A DNA stretch of 64,000 nucleotides, taken from assembly GCA_034436755.1 (NCBI GenBank), contig DAOTVB010000074.1, positions 30,710-94,709 on the forward strand, in the 5' to 3' direction. The position numbers and the translations under genes were made by a program. The notes below the pieces were generated by a model. It did no database searches, was not told where the DNA came from, and saw only the letters and a list, made by a program, of their open reading frames with translations. Position 1 is the stretch's first letter; the number at the start of each line of letters is the position of its first letter. Below, in pieces: positions 9,217-18,012 of the stretch. Source of the stretch: CAKZQX01 sp034436755. Lineage in GTDB: Bacteria; Chloroflexota; Chloroflexia; Chloroflexales; Chloroflexaceae.

Positions 9217-9490
9217 ACAGAACCTACGCGGTAGGTCTGCAAACTGGGCGTTTGCGCCCGGTAATGGCCCGATTCGCCTGCGGCAGCATGGTACTTTTTT
9301 TCTTGTTCACAAAAAAATTCACGTTGTGAGATTTTTTGTGAACAAGATCTGTTTGCTTCCGTCCTGCCGGAGGCGACATTCCCCACCAAATGCAGGATCA
9401 CCTGAATCCATGGCAGCATTGGCCGTTTCGCGGTTTTCGCCCATTTCGTGTTGTTCGTGGTCCAAACTCCCACCGCGTAACGCGTGTTAT
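9217..9490. repeat. Family D element with hairpin core, copy 1
   Basis: Bounded by CCTACGCGGT on the left and ACCGCGTAACGCGTGTTAT on the right. The core is a perfect 15-bp inverted repeat, CTTGTTCACAAAAAA (9302-9316) and its complement (9332-9346). Flanking arms carry GATTCGCCTGCGGCAG and CTGCCGGAGGCGA, shared with copies at 59839-60046 and 63032-63244 and a shorter relative at 11421-11537. It fills most of the eno-guaB spacer together with a second hairpin at about 9181-9216. The open frames in it are not coding. Confidence 0.65.
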
Positions 9491-9653
9491 TTAAAGATGA
9501 CCTATTCCGCCCCACTCGGGCGCAACTCACCTGTTCGCGGAGAATTACGTAACGCGTGAAAGCGAGTGATCAGATGAGTACTTCAATCGCAAAGTTTGTC
9601 CTCATATTGTTGATACAGTTGCATTATTTCATTATCTTCCACCGTGTTGATGC

Positions 9654-9698
9654 GTTTAACCTGTAACCTGTAACCTGTGACCTGTAACCTGTAACCTT
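9654..9698. repeat. Short tandem repeat (TAACCTG)n
   Basis: Five to six near-perfect 7-bp units of TAACCTG, with one TGACCTG variant, directly upstream of the guaB promoter. A second tract of the same unit is at 13187-13222. Confidence 0.85.
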
Positions 9699-9712
9699 GG
9701 TCGCCTGACCAG

Positions 9713-9741
9713 TTGACGGAAGGGTGTGAGCGGGGTATAGT
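9713..9741 (+). promoter_or_regulatory. Sigma-70-type promoter of guaB
   Basis: TTGACG (9713-9718), a 17-bp spacer and TATAGT (9736-9741) give a near-consensus housekeeping promoter. It predicts a leader of about 200 nt before the guaB start. Confidence 0.75.
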
Positions 9742-9843
9742 GGTTACACACAGTGAGGCATCATCCGCCGCAACTCACACTGACAGCCTGTCTGTACACT
9801 GGCAAGTAGATACGGCTGCGATCCCTGTTGTCGCTCCCTGCGT

Positions 9844-9897
9844 CCCTGTACGCCAGGGGGCTTTTTTGTACAGCACACCGGTGCCGGCGGACGGCAC
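9844..9897 (+). promoter_or_regulatory. Terminator-like hairpin plus second hairpin in guaB leader
   Basis: CCCTG-TACGC-CAGGG (9844-9858) is followed by GGC and six T residues (9862-9867), resembling a small intrinsic terminator inside the leader. A second hairpin, GTGCCG-GCGGA-CGGCAC, lies at 9881-9897. Attenuation of IMP dehydrogenase is possible; no known riboswitch consensus is recognised. Confidence 0.35.
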
Positions 9898-9947
9898 CAA
9901 CAATACATTACATTGGCACAAAAACCTTTCACGGAAGGATATATCAC

Positions 9948-11420
9948 ATGCCGATACAGTGGGAAGACAAATATGTGCGTGAAGGACTGACGTTCGATGA
10001 TGTTCTGCTCATTCCGGCTGAGTCGCAGGTGCTCCCCAACAACATCGATAGTAGCACCTGGCTCACTCGCAAGATTCGCCTGAATATCCCCATTGTCAGC
10101 TCCGCTATGGACACCGTTACCGAGACGCGCCTGGCAATCGGGTTGGCCCGCGAAGGTGGCCTCGGTTTTATTCACAAAAACATGTCTATCGAGAGCCAGG
10201 CCGATATGGTACGCAAGGTCAAGCGCTCGGAAAGCGGAATGATTACCGATCCGATTACGCTTGAGCCGGACAAGACCGTCGGTGATGCGCTCGACCTGAT
10301 GTCCGAATACCGCATTAGCGGCGTCCCCATTACCACCGTCGAGGGCGACCTGGTTGGTATCCTCACCAACCGTGACCTGCGCTTCGAGACCGACCGCTCC
10401 CGCCCGGTGCGTGAACTGATGACCAGCAAAAACCTGGTGACGGTGCCGGAGGGCACCACGCTGGAGCAGGCCAAGGAGATCCTGCACCGGCATCGCATTG
10501 AGAAGCTGCTGGTGGTCAACAGCCGGGGCAAACTGAGCGGGCTGATTACCGTTAAAGATATCATGAAGCAGATTGAGTATCCCTACGCCTGCAAGGACGA
10601 GCATGGCCGTCTGCGGGTTGGCGCGGCAATCGGCGCGGGGGGCGACTACCTGGAACGGGCCGCCGCGCTGGTGCGGGCGGGGGTTGATGTGCTCTGCGTT
10701 GATACCGCACACGGGCATTCCCAGGGTGTACTCGATGCGATTGTCCGCGTCCGCGAGGAGTTTAGCGGTGTTCAACTGGTTGGCGGGAATATCTCCACCC
10801 CGGCGGCAACGATGGCCCTGATTGAACGGGGGGTGGATGCGGTCAAAGTTGGGCAGGGGCCGGGATCGATCTGCACCACCCGCGTGATCTCCGGGGCGGG
10901 AATGCCACAGATCACGGCAATCACGGAGTGTGCCCGCGCCGCCGAGCGCTTTGGTGTTCCGATCATCGGTGATGGCGGCATTAAGTATAGCGGCGATGTG
11001 GCGAAGGCCCTGGCCGCCGGTGCGCATTGCGTTATGATTGGCTCGCTGTTTGCCGGCACCGAGGAGAGCCCCGGCGAAACGATCCTCTACGAGGGCCGCT
11101 CCTACAAGAGCTACCGGGGCATGGGGAGCATCGGCGCGATGCAGCGGGGCAGCAGTGACCGCTACTTCCAGGCGGACGAACGCAGCAAGCTGGTGGCCGA
11201 GGGGATCGAGGGCATGGTTCCCTACAAGGGGCCCCTCAGCGACACGGTGTTCCAACTGATTGGCGGCCTGCGGTCGGGGATGGGCTATGCCGGCGCACGC
11301 GATATCGAAGCGCTCCGCCGCGAAGCCCGCTTCATCCGCATTTCTACGGCCAGCCTGGCCGAGAGCCATCCGCACGATGTGAAGATCACGAAGGAGGCTC
11401 CGAATTATAAGCGGAGTTGA
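9948..11420 (+). CDS. guaB: IMP dehydrogenase
   Basis: Oxidises IMP to XMP with NAD, the committing step of GMP synthesis. The 490-residue protein has the standard layout: N-terminal barrel strand with LTFDDVLLIPAES, paired CBS domains at about residues 95-205 (MITDPITLEPDKTVGDAL and LMTSKNLVTVPEGTTLEQA), then the catalytic barrel. The active-site Cys is in GPGSICTTR, phosphate-binding residues in GDGGIKYSGD, and the flap segment is YRGMGSIGAMQRGSSDRYFQ. The start is ATG 9948, 8 bp after GGAAGGA; the longer frame from 9828 crosses the leader hairpins and is rejected. It is driven by the promoter at 9713 and ends just before a family D repeat. Confidence 0.97.
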   Translation: MPIQWEDKYVREGLTFDDVLLIPAESQVLPNNIDSSTWLTRKIRLNIPIVSSAMDTVTETRLAIGLAREGGLGFIHKNMSIESQADMVRKVKRSESGMITDPITLEPDKTVGDALDLMSEYRISGVPITTVEGDLVGILTNRDLRFETDRSRPVRELMTSKNLVTVPEGTTLEQAKEILHRHRIEKLLVVNSRGKLSGLITVKDIMKQIEYPYACKDEHGRLRVGAAIGAGGDYLERAAALVRAGVDVLCVDTAHGHSQGVLDAIVRVREEFSGVQLVGGNISTPAATMALIERGVDAVKVGQGPGSICTTRVISGAGMPQITAITECARAAERFGVPIIGDGGIKYSGDVAKALAAGAHCVMIGSLFAGTEESPGETILYEGRSYKSYRGMGSIGAMQRGSSDRYFQADERSKLVAEGIEGMVPYKGPLSDTVFQLIGGLRSGMGYAGARDIEALRREARFIRISTASLAESHPHDVKITKEAPNYKRS

Positions 11421-11537
11421 TACGCGTTACGCAGTCCCGAACCCGGAAGGACATTTCGCCTCCGGCAGGGCGGAGGCGAAGACCACCTTCATGGAAGTAC
11501 ACAACTGATTTGCCCGCCCACCGCGTAACTCGTGGAG
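11421..11537. repeat. Family D-related element, short copy
   Basis: Ends ATACGCGTTACGCAGT and ACCGCGTAACTCGTGG form an imperfect inverted pair like those of family D. Inside is the hairpin TTCGCCTCCGGCAGGGCGGAGGCGAA. The element starts right at the guaB stop and is about 117 bp long, lacking the AT-rich hairpin core of longer copies. Confidence 0.55.
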
Positions 11538-11558
11538 TTGATAGGTAAAAGAGAATAT

Positions 11559-12548
11559 ATGGCAAAAGCTATCGCACCCGCAAATATCGCCTTTATCAAG
11601 TATTGGGGCATGCGTGACGCCGCCCAGATCCTGCCCTACAACGGCTCGATCTCTATGAACCTGGACACATGCCTGACCACCACCAGCGTGGTCTTTGATC
11701 CTACCTGGGAGGAGGATCTGGTCACGCTACACTTCTATCAGCAGGAACCGCAGACGGCCACCGGCCGCGCCCGTGAACGCGTGGTCGCTCACCTGGACCG
11801 CATCCGGGCCAGCGCCGGGGTGACCACCCGCGCTCACGTTACGTCAAGTAATAACTTTCCGGCCGATGCGGGGATCGCCTCTTCTGCGGCGGCGTTTGCC
11901 GCGCTGACGCTGGCCGCTACCGGCGCACTCGGGCTCGATCTCGACGAGCGCGAACTCTCCCGGCTGACCCGGCGAAGCGGCAGCGGCTCCGCCAGTCGTT
12001 CCATCCCGACAGGTTATGTCGAGTGGTACAACGGGGACGACAACGGCAGCTTTGCGGAGTCGCTGGCCCCCCCGGAACACTGGGATCTGGCCGATGTTGT
12101 CGCGGTAGTAGACACCAGTGCCAAGAAGATCGGCAGCGCGGAGAATCACCTTATGGCGATGACCAGTCCCTACTTCCAGGTGCGCCTGGAGGGGATTGAA
12201 CAGCGCCTGAATGCGACCCGCGAAGCGATTGCCCACCGCGACCTGACACTGCTGGGAGAGACGATGGAAACGGACGCCGTCTCCATGCATGTGGTCTGTA
12301 TGACCCAGAACCCGCCCTCGTTCTACTGGAATGCCGGAACGATGGCGGTGATCCAGGCCGTCCGCGCCTGGCGGGGCGCAGGATTGGAAGCCTACTTCAC
12401 GATTGATGCCGGGCCGAATGTCCATGTGATCTGCGCCGGTTCCGACCGGGCCGAACTGCAGCGGCGGCTGGATGCGCTGCCGGAGGTGGCTTTTACGCTG
12501 GCGAATGGCCCCGGAGCCGGTGCGCGGCTGGTGGAAGCGCCGGGGTAG
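11559..12548 (+). CDS. Diphosphomevalonate/phosphomevalonate decarboxylase (GHMP kinase superfamily)
   Basis: A 329-residue GHMP-superfamily decarboxylase of the mevalonate route to isoprenoids. Signatures are KAIAPANIAFIKYWG at the N terminus, the nucleotide-binding loop FPADAGIASSAAAFAAL, SGSGSASRSIPTGYVEW, and the catalytic Asp in YFTIDAGPNVHV. The classical enzyme makes isopentenyl diphosphate from mevalonate diphosphate. As I recall, the Roseiflexus castenholzii homologue was shown to act instead on mevalonate monophosphate and to work with isopentenyl phosphate kinase, so the substrate here is open and no gene symbol is given. ATG 11559 is preferred to GTG 11532 because the family N terminus begins there and AAAGAGA lies upstream. 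No other mevalonate gene is in the window. Confidence 0.85.
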   Translation: MAKAIAPANIAFIKYWGMRDAAQILPYNGSISMNLDTCLTTTSVVFDPTWEEDLVTLHFYQQEPQTATGRARERVVAHLDRIRASAGVTTRAHVTSSNNFPADAGIASSAAAFAALTLAATGALGLDLDERELSRLTRRSGSGSASRSIPTGYVEWYNGDDNGSFAESLAPPEHWDLADVVAVVDTSAKKIGSAENHLMAMTSPYFQVRLEGIEQRLNATREAIAHRDLTLLGETMETDAVSMHVVCMTQNPPSFYWNAGTMAVIQAVRAWRGAGLEAYFTIDAGPNVHVICAGSDRAELQRRLDALPEVAFTLANGPGAGARLVEAPG

Positions 12549-12593
12549 ATGAGTTGTGCGGGTTGAGGTTTGAATGTTGAGTTTTGAGGTTAG

Positions 12594-12750
12594 AAAATAA
12601 TCCGAATATTCCATTCAGGAGTCCCGGCTTTCGCCGGTGGATGCCTGCCGGGACAGCGGCTTCCTGATGGGAGCCTCCTCCGGCTGACGACGTTTGAAAC
12701 ATAGTCCGGACATGCATATCCGGGAGTTCCGGCTTTAGCCGGTGAGACCG
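12594..12750. repeat. Family B palindromic element(s)
   Basis: Two diverged units sharing GGAGTCCCGGCTTTCGCCGG, GGATGCCTGCCGGGACAG and AGTCCGGACATGCATATCCGG. Related sequence is at 37240-37480 and, intact with TAATCCGGATAT inverted ends, at 54438-54570. Confidence 0.65.
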
Positions 12751-12835
12751 TTGTTGAGTAAAGCCAGGAATTCGCCACTTCGGCCGGCGGGCTGTGGCAG
12801 CAGTACAACGGTACACCATATCCCCAGGCAGAGGA

Positions 12836-13081
12836 TTGGTGCATCGAAGACACCCTCCGGCGATCGGGTTTCAGCCCAATCCGCACGGAATACGGACGCG
12901 CAGAAGCGCGTCCCTACCGGAACCTGCTCCCCATAAGCGACACACGCCACAACCCGCTTTGGTGCATCGAAGACACCCTCCGGCGATCGGGTTTCAGCCC
13001 AATCCGCACGGAATACGGACGCGCAGAAGCGCGTCCCTACCGGAACCTGCTCCCCGTAAGCGACACACGCCACAACCGGCT
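12836..13081. repeat. Two tandem copies of a 123-bp unit
   Basis: 12836-12958 and 12959-13081 are nearly identical direct repeats, starting TTGGTGCATCGAAGACACC and containing the hairpin GGACGCGCAGAAGCGCGTCC. That hairpin also occurs alone at 38027-38046, 42669-42690 and, diverged, at 46359-46380. The open frames through the repeat are not genes. Confidence 0.9.
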
Positions 13082-13186
13082 GATGAATGATTTATGGATA
13101 GAGACGTGACCAGTCTCTAAAGACCTGTCACGTCTGGCACCTATCCGGATTAATTCAACGTGCAGTGTATAAGCCGAGCCAGAGAA

Positions 13187-13222
13187 CCTGCAACCTGTAA
13201 CCTGTAACTTGTAACCTGTAAC
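13187..13222. repeat. Short tandem repeat (TAACCTG)n, second tract
   Basis: About five imperfect TAACCTG units (one CAACCTG, one TAACTTG), same unit as 9654-9698. The rest of 13082-13365 shows nothing else recognisable. Confidence 0.8.
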
Positions 13223-13365
13223 ACGCCCCTCCCTGATCGCCATCCGCGCTTCTTCAGATTGTAGGAGGCTGGTCATGGTGCTGTAATCTGTTTGCCTTGT
13301 GGCAAGGATAGCAGACGGAGTACGATGAACGCGGCAGTCCTGATTATGTTGCGAAGATATCATTT

Positions 13366-16300
13366 ATGTCAACGTCAAATATTTTTCACACCCTGCGCAA
13401 TAGTGGGACAATCCGCCGCCATCGTCGTACGCTGCGCGAACAGATCCAGCAGGAGCCGGTGGTGCAACTGCTGCCGACATTGCCGGATCTGCCGCTATGC
13501 CTGGCGGACATGGCCGATATCGGTCTGTCCGGTCTGCTGGCGCATACGCCGTTTGTGGCCCTGTATGGCCCCCCTGGCAGTGGGCGCAGTCTGGCCCTGC
13601 TGCAACTCGCCTGGCACGGCAGCGCGCGCGGACAGAGTAACCCGGTGCTGCTGCTCTCGCTGGCGCAGGCCGATATGCCCGCGCTGCCGCCGCAGGTAAT
13701 TCTGGATCAGGCGCTGGCCGCCATTGGCGTGACCAGCACGGACAAAGCCTCGCGGAAGGCATGCCTGCTGCTGCTCGATGACTGGGAGACGCTCCCGGCA
13801 GCCCGCCGCGCCGACTGGCGCACATTTCTCGTGAGTCTGCCACAGACGCGCCCCGGCACCCGCGTGGTGGTGGCGCTACCCGCAACCGACACGGACTGGC
13901 CGGGCTTTCAGCGGGCAACCATGGCAGCCCCCGATGATGCCCTGATCAAGCGCTGGCTAACGCATCTGCTGCCGGAGCAGGATCATGCGCCCATCCAGGC
14001 CGCTCTAGACGCCGCTGCACCGCCGGCATGCCTGCGGGAGCGTCTGCTGGAGATCAGTCTGCTCTGTCTGACCTATCCGGAGCATGGACTGCCCGCCAAC
14101 CGCATTCAGCTCTATGAACGCGCGTTCGAGCGGTTTAACCGTCCGCCGACAGAAGGCAGTCCGCCCCCCGCCGCGCATGCCTCCCAGATCATTGGCTGGA
14201 GCGCGCTACGCTGGTATGAACTGGCCCGCGATATGGCCGGACATCAGGATATGCTGCGACTGACCGAAATGGACGAGCGGGTACGCGCCGAGGTTGCGCT
14301 GCTGCTGGTCCATCTGCTGCCGCACCCGGAGCCGCTCTACAGCGTGTTGTGGGGCAGCGAGCAGCCCACACCGGCCAATCTGCTGATCCTGGGGCGCTGC
14401 CTGCGCGAGCAACCGGGGGATGCGCCGGTCTGGTGGCTGCGCATCCTGACCGCCCTGCACGACTGGCCGGAGAGCGCGCCGCACCAGCAGTTGCTGCACG
14501 AACTCGGTCCGCGCTTCCCGGATATCATGGCCGTCGCCGGGGACACCCTGCCAGTCGAGCCGACGCGCCATCTGCTCGAGGCGCTGACGCCGCTGCTGGG
14601 CGGGGCAGCCCTGCTGTCCCTGCTCGATAATCCTGGATTGTCTGCCGATCTGCGCTGGGTAGCGGCCGATCTGCTCTTGCGGCTCTCTCCCGCCGGCCGG
14701 GACCATCTCGCCGAATTTGACCGGCCTCCCGATACACTGGCCCAGGCCGCGCGCTGCTACCTGCTGGCTCTGGGTAGCGCCGAAGAGCGCCGCCGACTGG
14801 CGACCCCGGACATCGCGCCCTGGATCACCGCTCTGCGCGACACGCCAATCAGCCTGGAGCGGCGCATGCGTATTGCCGCTGCTATCCTGGAGGATGGAGC
14901 GATACCGGCCGGGATACGTTCAACCGTCCTCGCGATCGCGCCGCACAGCGACGAGCAGACCCGCCTGACCGTTATGGCGGAAGCCTGTAGCGACGGTGAA
15001 GCAGCGGTGCGGCAGGAGGCGTTGCAGACCCTGCAAGGCCACGAGACGCGCCAGATCCTCACCGTGCTGAGCCAGATCCTGCTGGGAGCGACCGGGAAGT
15101 GGGCGGCGCAGCGGGACGCGCTGGAGCAACTGGCACGCTATGCCCACCAGGATGCCAGCGCGCTCCTGGCCCGCTGTGCGCTGGCCCCCCACCTGCCTCT
15201 CACCGGACGGTTGCGGGCCCTCCAGTTGCTGGCGGTCCGCCGAAATGCCGGGCCGCTGCTGCTGCGCCGCCTGTTGCATACTGAGAAGACCAACCCGGCG
15301 GTGCGCGCTATGGCTGCCCGGCACCTGGGGCACCTGGGGCATACGCCGATTATCGGGGAACTCTGCCGGATTGCCGGCAACAACGCCCCGTCCCTCGTGC
15401 GCCAGGGAGCCGTCGCCGCCCTGGGTCAACTGGGGCAAAGCGGGGATGCAGCGCAGGCGGAGATCCGCACTACCCTTGAGACTGTGTTACAAGAGTCGTT
15501 CGGCGATGTGGCACTGACGCTTGCCGTGGTGCAGGCAATGCAGGCCCAGGGCGATCTGGCGAGTGTGGCCCGGCTGGGGCAACTGCTCGCCGCCGATATT
15601 GCTGCGCAACTCCGGGACGACTGGCTGGCCCGCGTCCCCCATCTGGACCGCGTGCCGGTTGAGGAGTGGCTAGAACAGGAGCTGCCCGACGATATTCATC
15701 TGGCACTGGCAACGGCGCTGGCCGCAGGCACCACCGAGGCCGACCGGCCGGGCAGCCTGACCGAACTGTTTGAACTGCAAGCGCTCCAGATCCGCAATGC
15801 CATCGCCACCGCGCTGGTCCACCTGGGGCGACTGGCCGATGCCGACGCCCGCGCGACGATCCGCGCCATGCTGATGGTAACCCTGCACTACGCGCCGCCC
15901 AACCAGGATGCCTGCCATCTGCTGCACTGCCTGGCCGACCTGAGCGATGATGGCGGACTGAGCGAGCTGCAGCACCTGCTGGACGATAGCGCGCTTGATC
16001 CTATGCTGCGCTGGCTGGCAATTGAGCAACTAGGGGCGCACCCGGCGGTGGTACCGCTGCTGGTGGAACTGCTGGAGCAGGAGCAGCTTGATCCATTTAT
16101 CGCCAGCCGGGTGATCCAGGTGCTGGGGCAGCATGGCTCGCCCCTGGCAATCCCCATCCTCTGCCAACTGGCGGAGCAGAACCATGGCTCCCTGCATCTG
16201 CGCACCCAGGCGATTAGCGCGCTGGGGAAGCTGGTTGATCCCACAACCGAGACGACGCTGTTCCGCCTGATTGCCAATGGAACCATCCCGGTGGCGTTGC

Positions 16301-17121
16301 GGGCGGCGGCGGCCGAAGCACTGGCGGAGACCTTCGATCCGGGGCGGCGGGTGCGCCTGCGGGCCCTGCTCAACCGGGAGCGGCTCCAGCCCGAATTGTT
16401 GGCGAGTGTGATCGGCGCACTGGGGCGCGCCCGCGACCAGGAGTCGCTGCCGGCCATGGTGCGCTACATTCTGGATGACCACCCGACCGTAGCGCTGCGC
16501 GCCCTGACTGCCCTGGCGCAGATTGGCGACAAGAGTATTGCCCCACTGATTATGCGCGTGGCCCAGAGCGCCGCGAACCAGAGTGTACGCCTGCATGCGG
16601 TGGGTACTCTGCTGCAGCTCGAGGGCACAGAATATCTGCCGCTGCTACGCGGGTTTCTCGATAGTCCGCAGTTTTCGTTGCAACTGCAGGCGCTGGACTA
16701 TCTGCTGGGTCTCCAGCCGGATGCGCCGGAACTACGGGATATGCTGACACGGGAGACCACACCGCTGGCCGTACGTCTGCGGCTGGTTGAAGCGCTGGAT
16801 CATACGGGCAATCGCGCCCTGCTGCGCAACCTGCTCCTCGACGAGCACAACAATCCGATCCTGCGCGTGCATACGGCGAATGTGCTGGGGCAGCATCTCA
16901 CGTTTGATGCACTCGATGCCCTGACCCGGTGTGCCCGGCAGGTGACGGCCCCGCTCTGGGTGCGTTATCGCTGCATCACCATTCTGGCGGTACCGGCCCA
17001 GACATCCAGTGACTACACGGCTGAAGCCCGGGCTGCCCTCAGCCAGATCAGCGATGATCCCACCCAACCGGTTGAAACCCGCGCCTGGGCCATGTCCGCC
17101 CTGGTCCGCATAGAGGAGTGA
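13366..17121 (+). CDS. NACHT/STAND-like NTPase with long HEAT-like repeat array
   Basis: A 1251-residue cytosolic protein. The N-terminal P-loop domain has Walker A GPPGSGRS at residues 68-75 and Walker B CLLLLDDWE at about 133-141, followed by a helical lid; this resembles small NACHT/STAND NTPases. From about residue 400 to the C terminus the protein is a long run of alpha-helical pairs of 30-40 residues (for example VRAMAARHLGHLGHTPIIGELCRIA and LRTQAISALGKLVDP), typical of HEAT/PBS-lyase repeats used for protein or nucleic-acid scaffolding. There is no membrane segment. Its stop is 14 bp before a response regulator in the same direction, so the two are probably co-transcribed and may act together. 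The biological role is unknown. An ATP-driven scaffold or sensor is an inference from architecture. Confidence 0.75.
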   Translation: MSTSNIFHTLRNSGTIRRHRRTLREQIQQEPVVQLLPTLPDLPLCLADMADIGLSGLLAHTPFVALYGPPGSGRSLALLQLAWHGSARGQSNPVLLLSLAQADMPALPPQVILDQALAAIGVTSTDKASRKACLLLLDDWETLPAARRADWRTFLVSLPQTRPGTRVVVALPATDTDWPGFQRATMAAPDDALIKRWLTHLLPEQDHAPIQAALDAAAPPACLRERLLEISLLCLTYPEHGLPANRIQLYERAFERFNRPPTEGSPPPAAHASQIIGWSALRWYELARDMAGHQDMLRLTEMDERVRAEVALLLVHLLPHPEPLYSVLWGSEQPTPANLLILGRCLREQPGDAPVWWLRILTALHDWPESAPHQQLLHELGPRFPDIMAVAGDTLPVEPTRHLLEALTPLLGGAALLSLLDNPGLSADLRWVAADLLLRLSPAGRDHLAEFDRPPDTLAQAARCYLLALGSAEERRRLATPDIAPWITALRDTPISLERRMRIAAAILEDGAIPAGIRSTVLAIAPHSDEQTRLTVMAEACSDGEAAVRQEALQTLQGHETRQILTVLSQILLGATGKWAAQRDALEQLARYAHQDASALLARCALAPHLPLTGRLRALQLLAVRRNAGPLLLRRLLHTEKTNPAVRAMAARHLGHLGHTPIIGELCRIAGNNAPSLVRQGAVAALGQLGQSGDAAQAEIRTTLETVLQESFGDVALTLAVVQAMQAQGDLASVARLGQLLAADIAAQLRDDWLARVPHLDRVPVEEWLEQELPDDIHLALATALAAGTTEADRPGSLTELFELQALQIRNAIATALVHLGRLADADARATIRAMLMVTLHYAPPNQDACHLLHCLADLSDDGGLSELQHLLDDSALDPMLRWLAIEQLGAHPAVVPLLVELLEQEQLDPFIASRVIQVLGQHGSPLAIPILCQLAEQNHGSLHLRTQAISALGKLVDPTTETTLFRLIANGTIPVALRAAAAEALAETFDPGRRVRLRALLNRERLQPELLASVIGALGRARDQESLPAMVRYILDDHPTVALRALTALAQIGDKSIAPLIMRVAQSAANQSVRLHAVGTLLQLEGTEYLPLLRGFLDSPQFSLQLQALDYLLGLQPDAPELRDMLTRETTPLAVRLRLVEALDHTGNRALLRNLLLDEHNNPILRVHTANVLGQHLTFDALDALTRCARQVTAPLWVRYRCITILAVPAQTSSDYTAEARAALSQISDDPTQPVETRAWAMSALVRIEE

Positions 17122-17135
17122 TCAGGGAGGTACCC

Positions 17136-18008
17136 ATGGCAACCAGGATCATGGTCGTAGATGATGAACTGCTGATCTGTCAACTGCTTACATACCAGCT
17201 TAACGGTGCCGGCTATGCCGTCAGCAGCATGCAGAGTGGGCGCGAAGCACTTAAACGTATGCTGCTGGAGGAGCCGGATCTTATCCTGCTTGATGTGATG
17301 ATCGGCGACATGAGCGGCTGGGAGGTCTGTCGGCATATCCGCGCCGGCTCAACCGTCCCGATCATTATGTTAACTGCAAAAGGGGCCGATGGCGATGTCG
17401 TCACCGGCCTGAATGTCGGTGCCGATGACTACATCACCAAACCCTTCAGCATGAACCAACTGCTGGCCCGGGTTGAGGCGGTGTTGCGGCGCACGCGCGC
17501 GGCCCGCATGCCCCACCCGGTGCATAACACCGCGACCGAGGCAGTAAACGATCCGCACCTGCGCTATGCGCCGGAGTTTTACACCCCGCCGGCGGGCAGC
17601 CCTGACAAAACCCCCACGCCGGCACCGGCAGGCCCAAAAGAGTCACCCCAGTATCAGGCCCATCCGGCCGCGCCGCCCGCCGACGAGCTACCGGCCACCA
17701 GTGTGGGCCGCCAGTTCTTCGAGGCCCGCAAACTGCGTGGACTGACCCTGCACCAGGCCGAAACCGCCTGCGGGGTGCGTTGGGACTTCTTACAGGCGCT
17801 GGAGCGCGAGCACTTTGAATATATGCCACGGGTACAACTGCGGCATGCGCTCAAAGCCTACAGTACGTTCCTGGGACTGGATGTTGATGAGTTGTTAGGC
17901 AAGGCCGAACCACCGGCGCAGCCGCAGCCGCAGTGGTCCATCCCCGTCGCCATGGCCGCAACCGTCGTGCTGGTGTTGATTGTTATGCTGGGCTTTCACT
18001 TTCTGTGA
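17136..18008 (+). CDS. Response regulator fused to RodZ-like HTH and C-terminal membrane anchor
   Basis: A 290-residue protein with three parts. Residues 1-120 are a receiver domain with the acidic pair VVDDE, phospho-acceptor Asp in ILLDVM and the conserved Lys in YITKPF. Residues ~145-190 are a Pro/Ala-rich linker. Residues ~195-260 are an HTH of the Xre/RodZ class (RKLRGLTLHQAETACGVRWD, then ALEREHFEYMP). The end (PVAMAATVVLVLIVMLGFHFL) is one hydrophobic helix. RodZ has the same HTH-then-helix order, but I know no common family with a receiver in front. ATG 17136 has AGGGAGG upstream; the GTG at 17118 overlaps the preceding stop and is rejected. It is paired with the NTPase gene and lacks an adjacent histidine kinase. 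Confidence 0.85.
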   Translation: MATRIMVVDDELLICQLLTYQLNGAGYAVSSMQSGREALKRMLLEEPDLILLDVMIGDMSGWEVCRHIRAGSTVPIIMLTAKGADGDVVTGLNVGADDYITKPFSMNQLLARVEAVLRRTRAARMPHPVHNTATEAVNDPHLRYAPEFYTPPAGSPDKTPTPAPAGPKESPQYQAHPAAPPADELPATSVGRQFFEARKLRGLTLHQAETACGVRWDFLQALEREHFEYMPRVQLRHALKAYSTFLGLDVDELLGKAEPPAQPQPQWSIPVAMAATVVLVLIVMLGFHFL

Positions 18009-18012
18009 GCCC

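Noticed and set aside
9654..9698. Possible CRISPR or telomere-like array
   Set aside because: The units are only 7 bp with no unique spacers; it is a simple tandem repeat.
9744..11375. 543-codon minus-strand frame
   Set aside because: It is the mirror of guaB, whose identity is certain; the translation is His/Gln/Arg-rich and has no motifs.
12836..13081. Possible CRISPR repeat-spacer unit
   Set aside because: Only two units of 123 bp that are identical throughout; there are no variable spacers.
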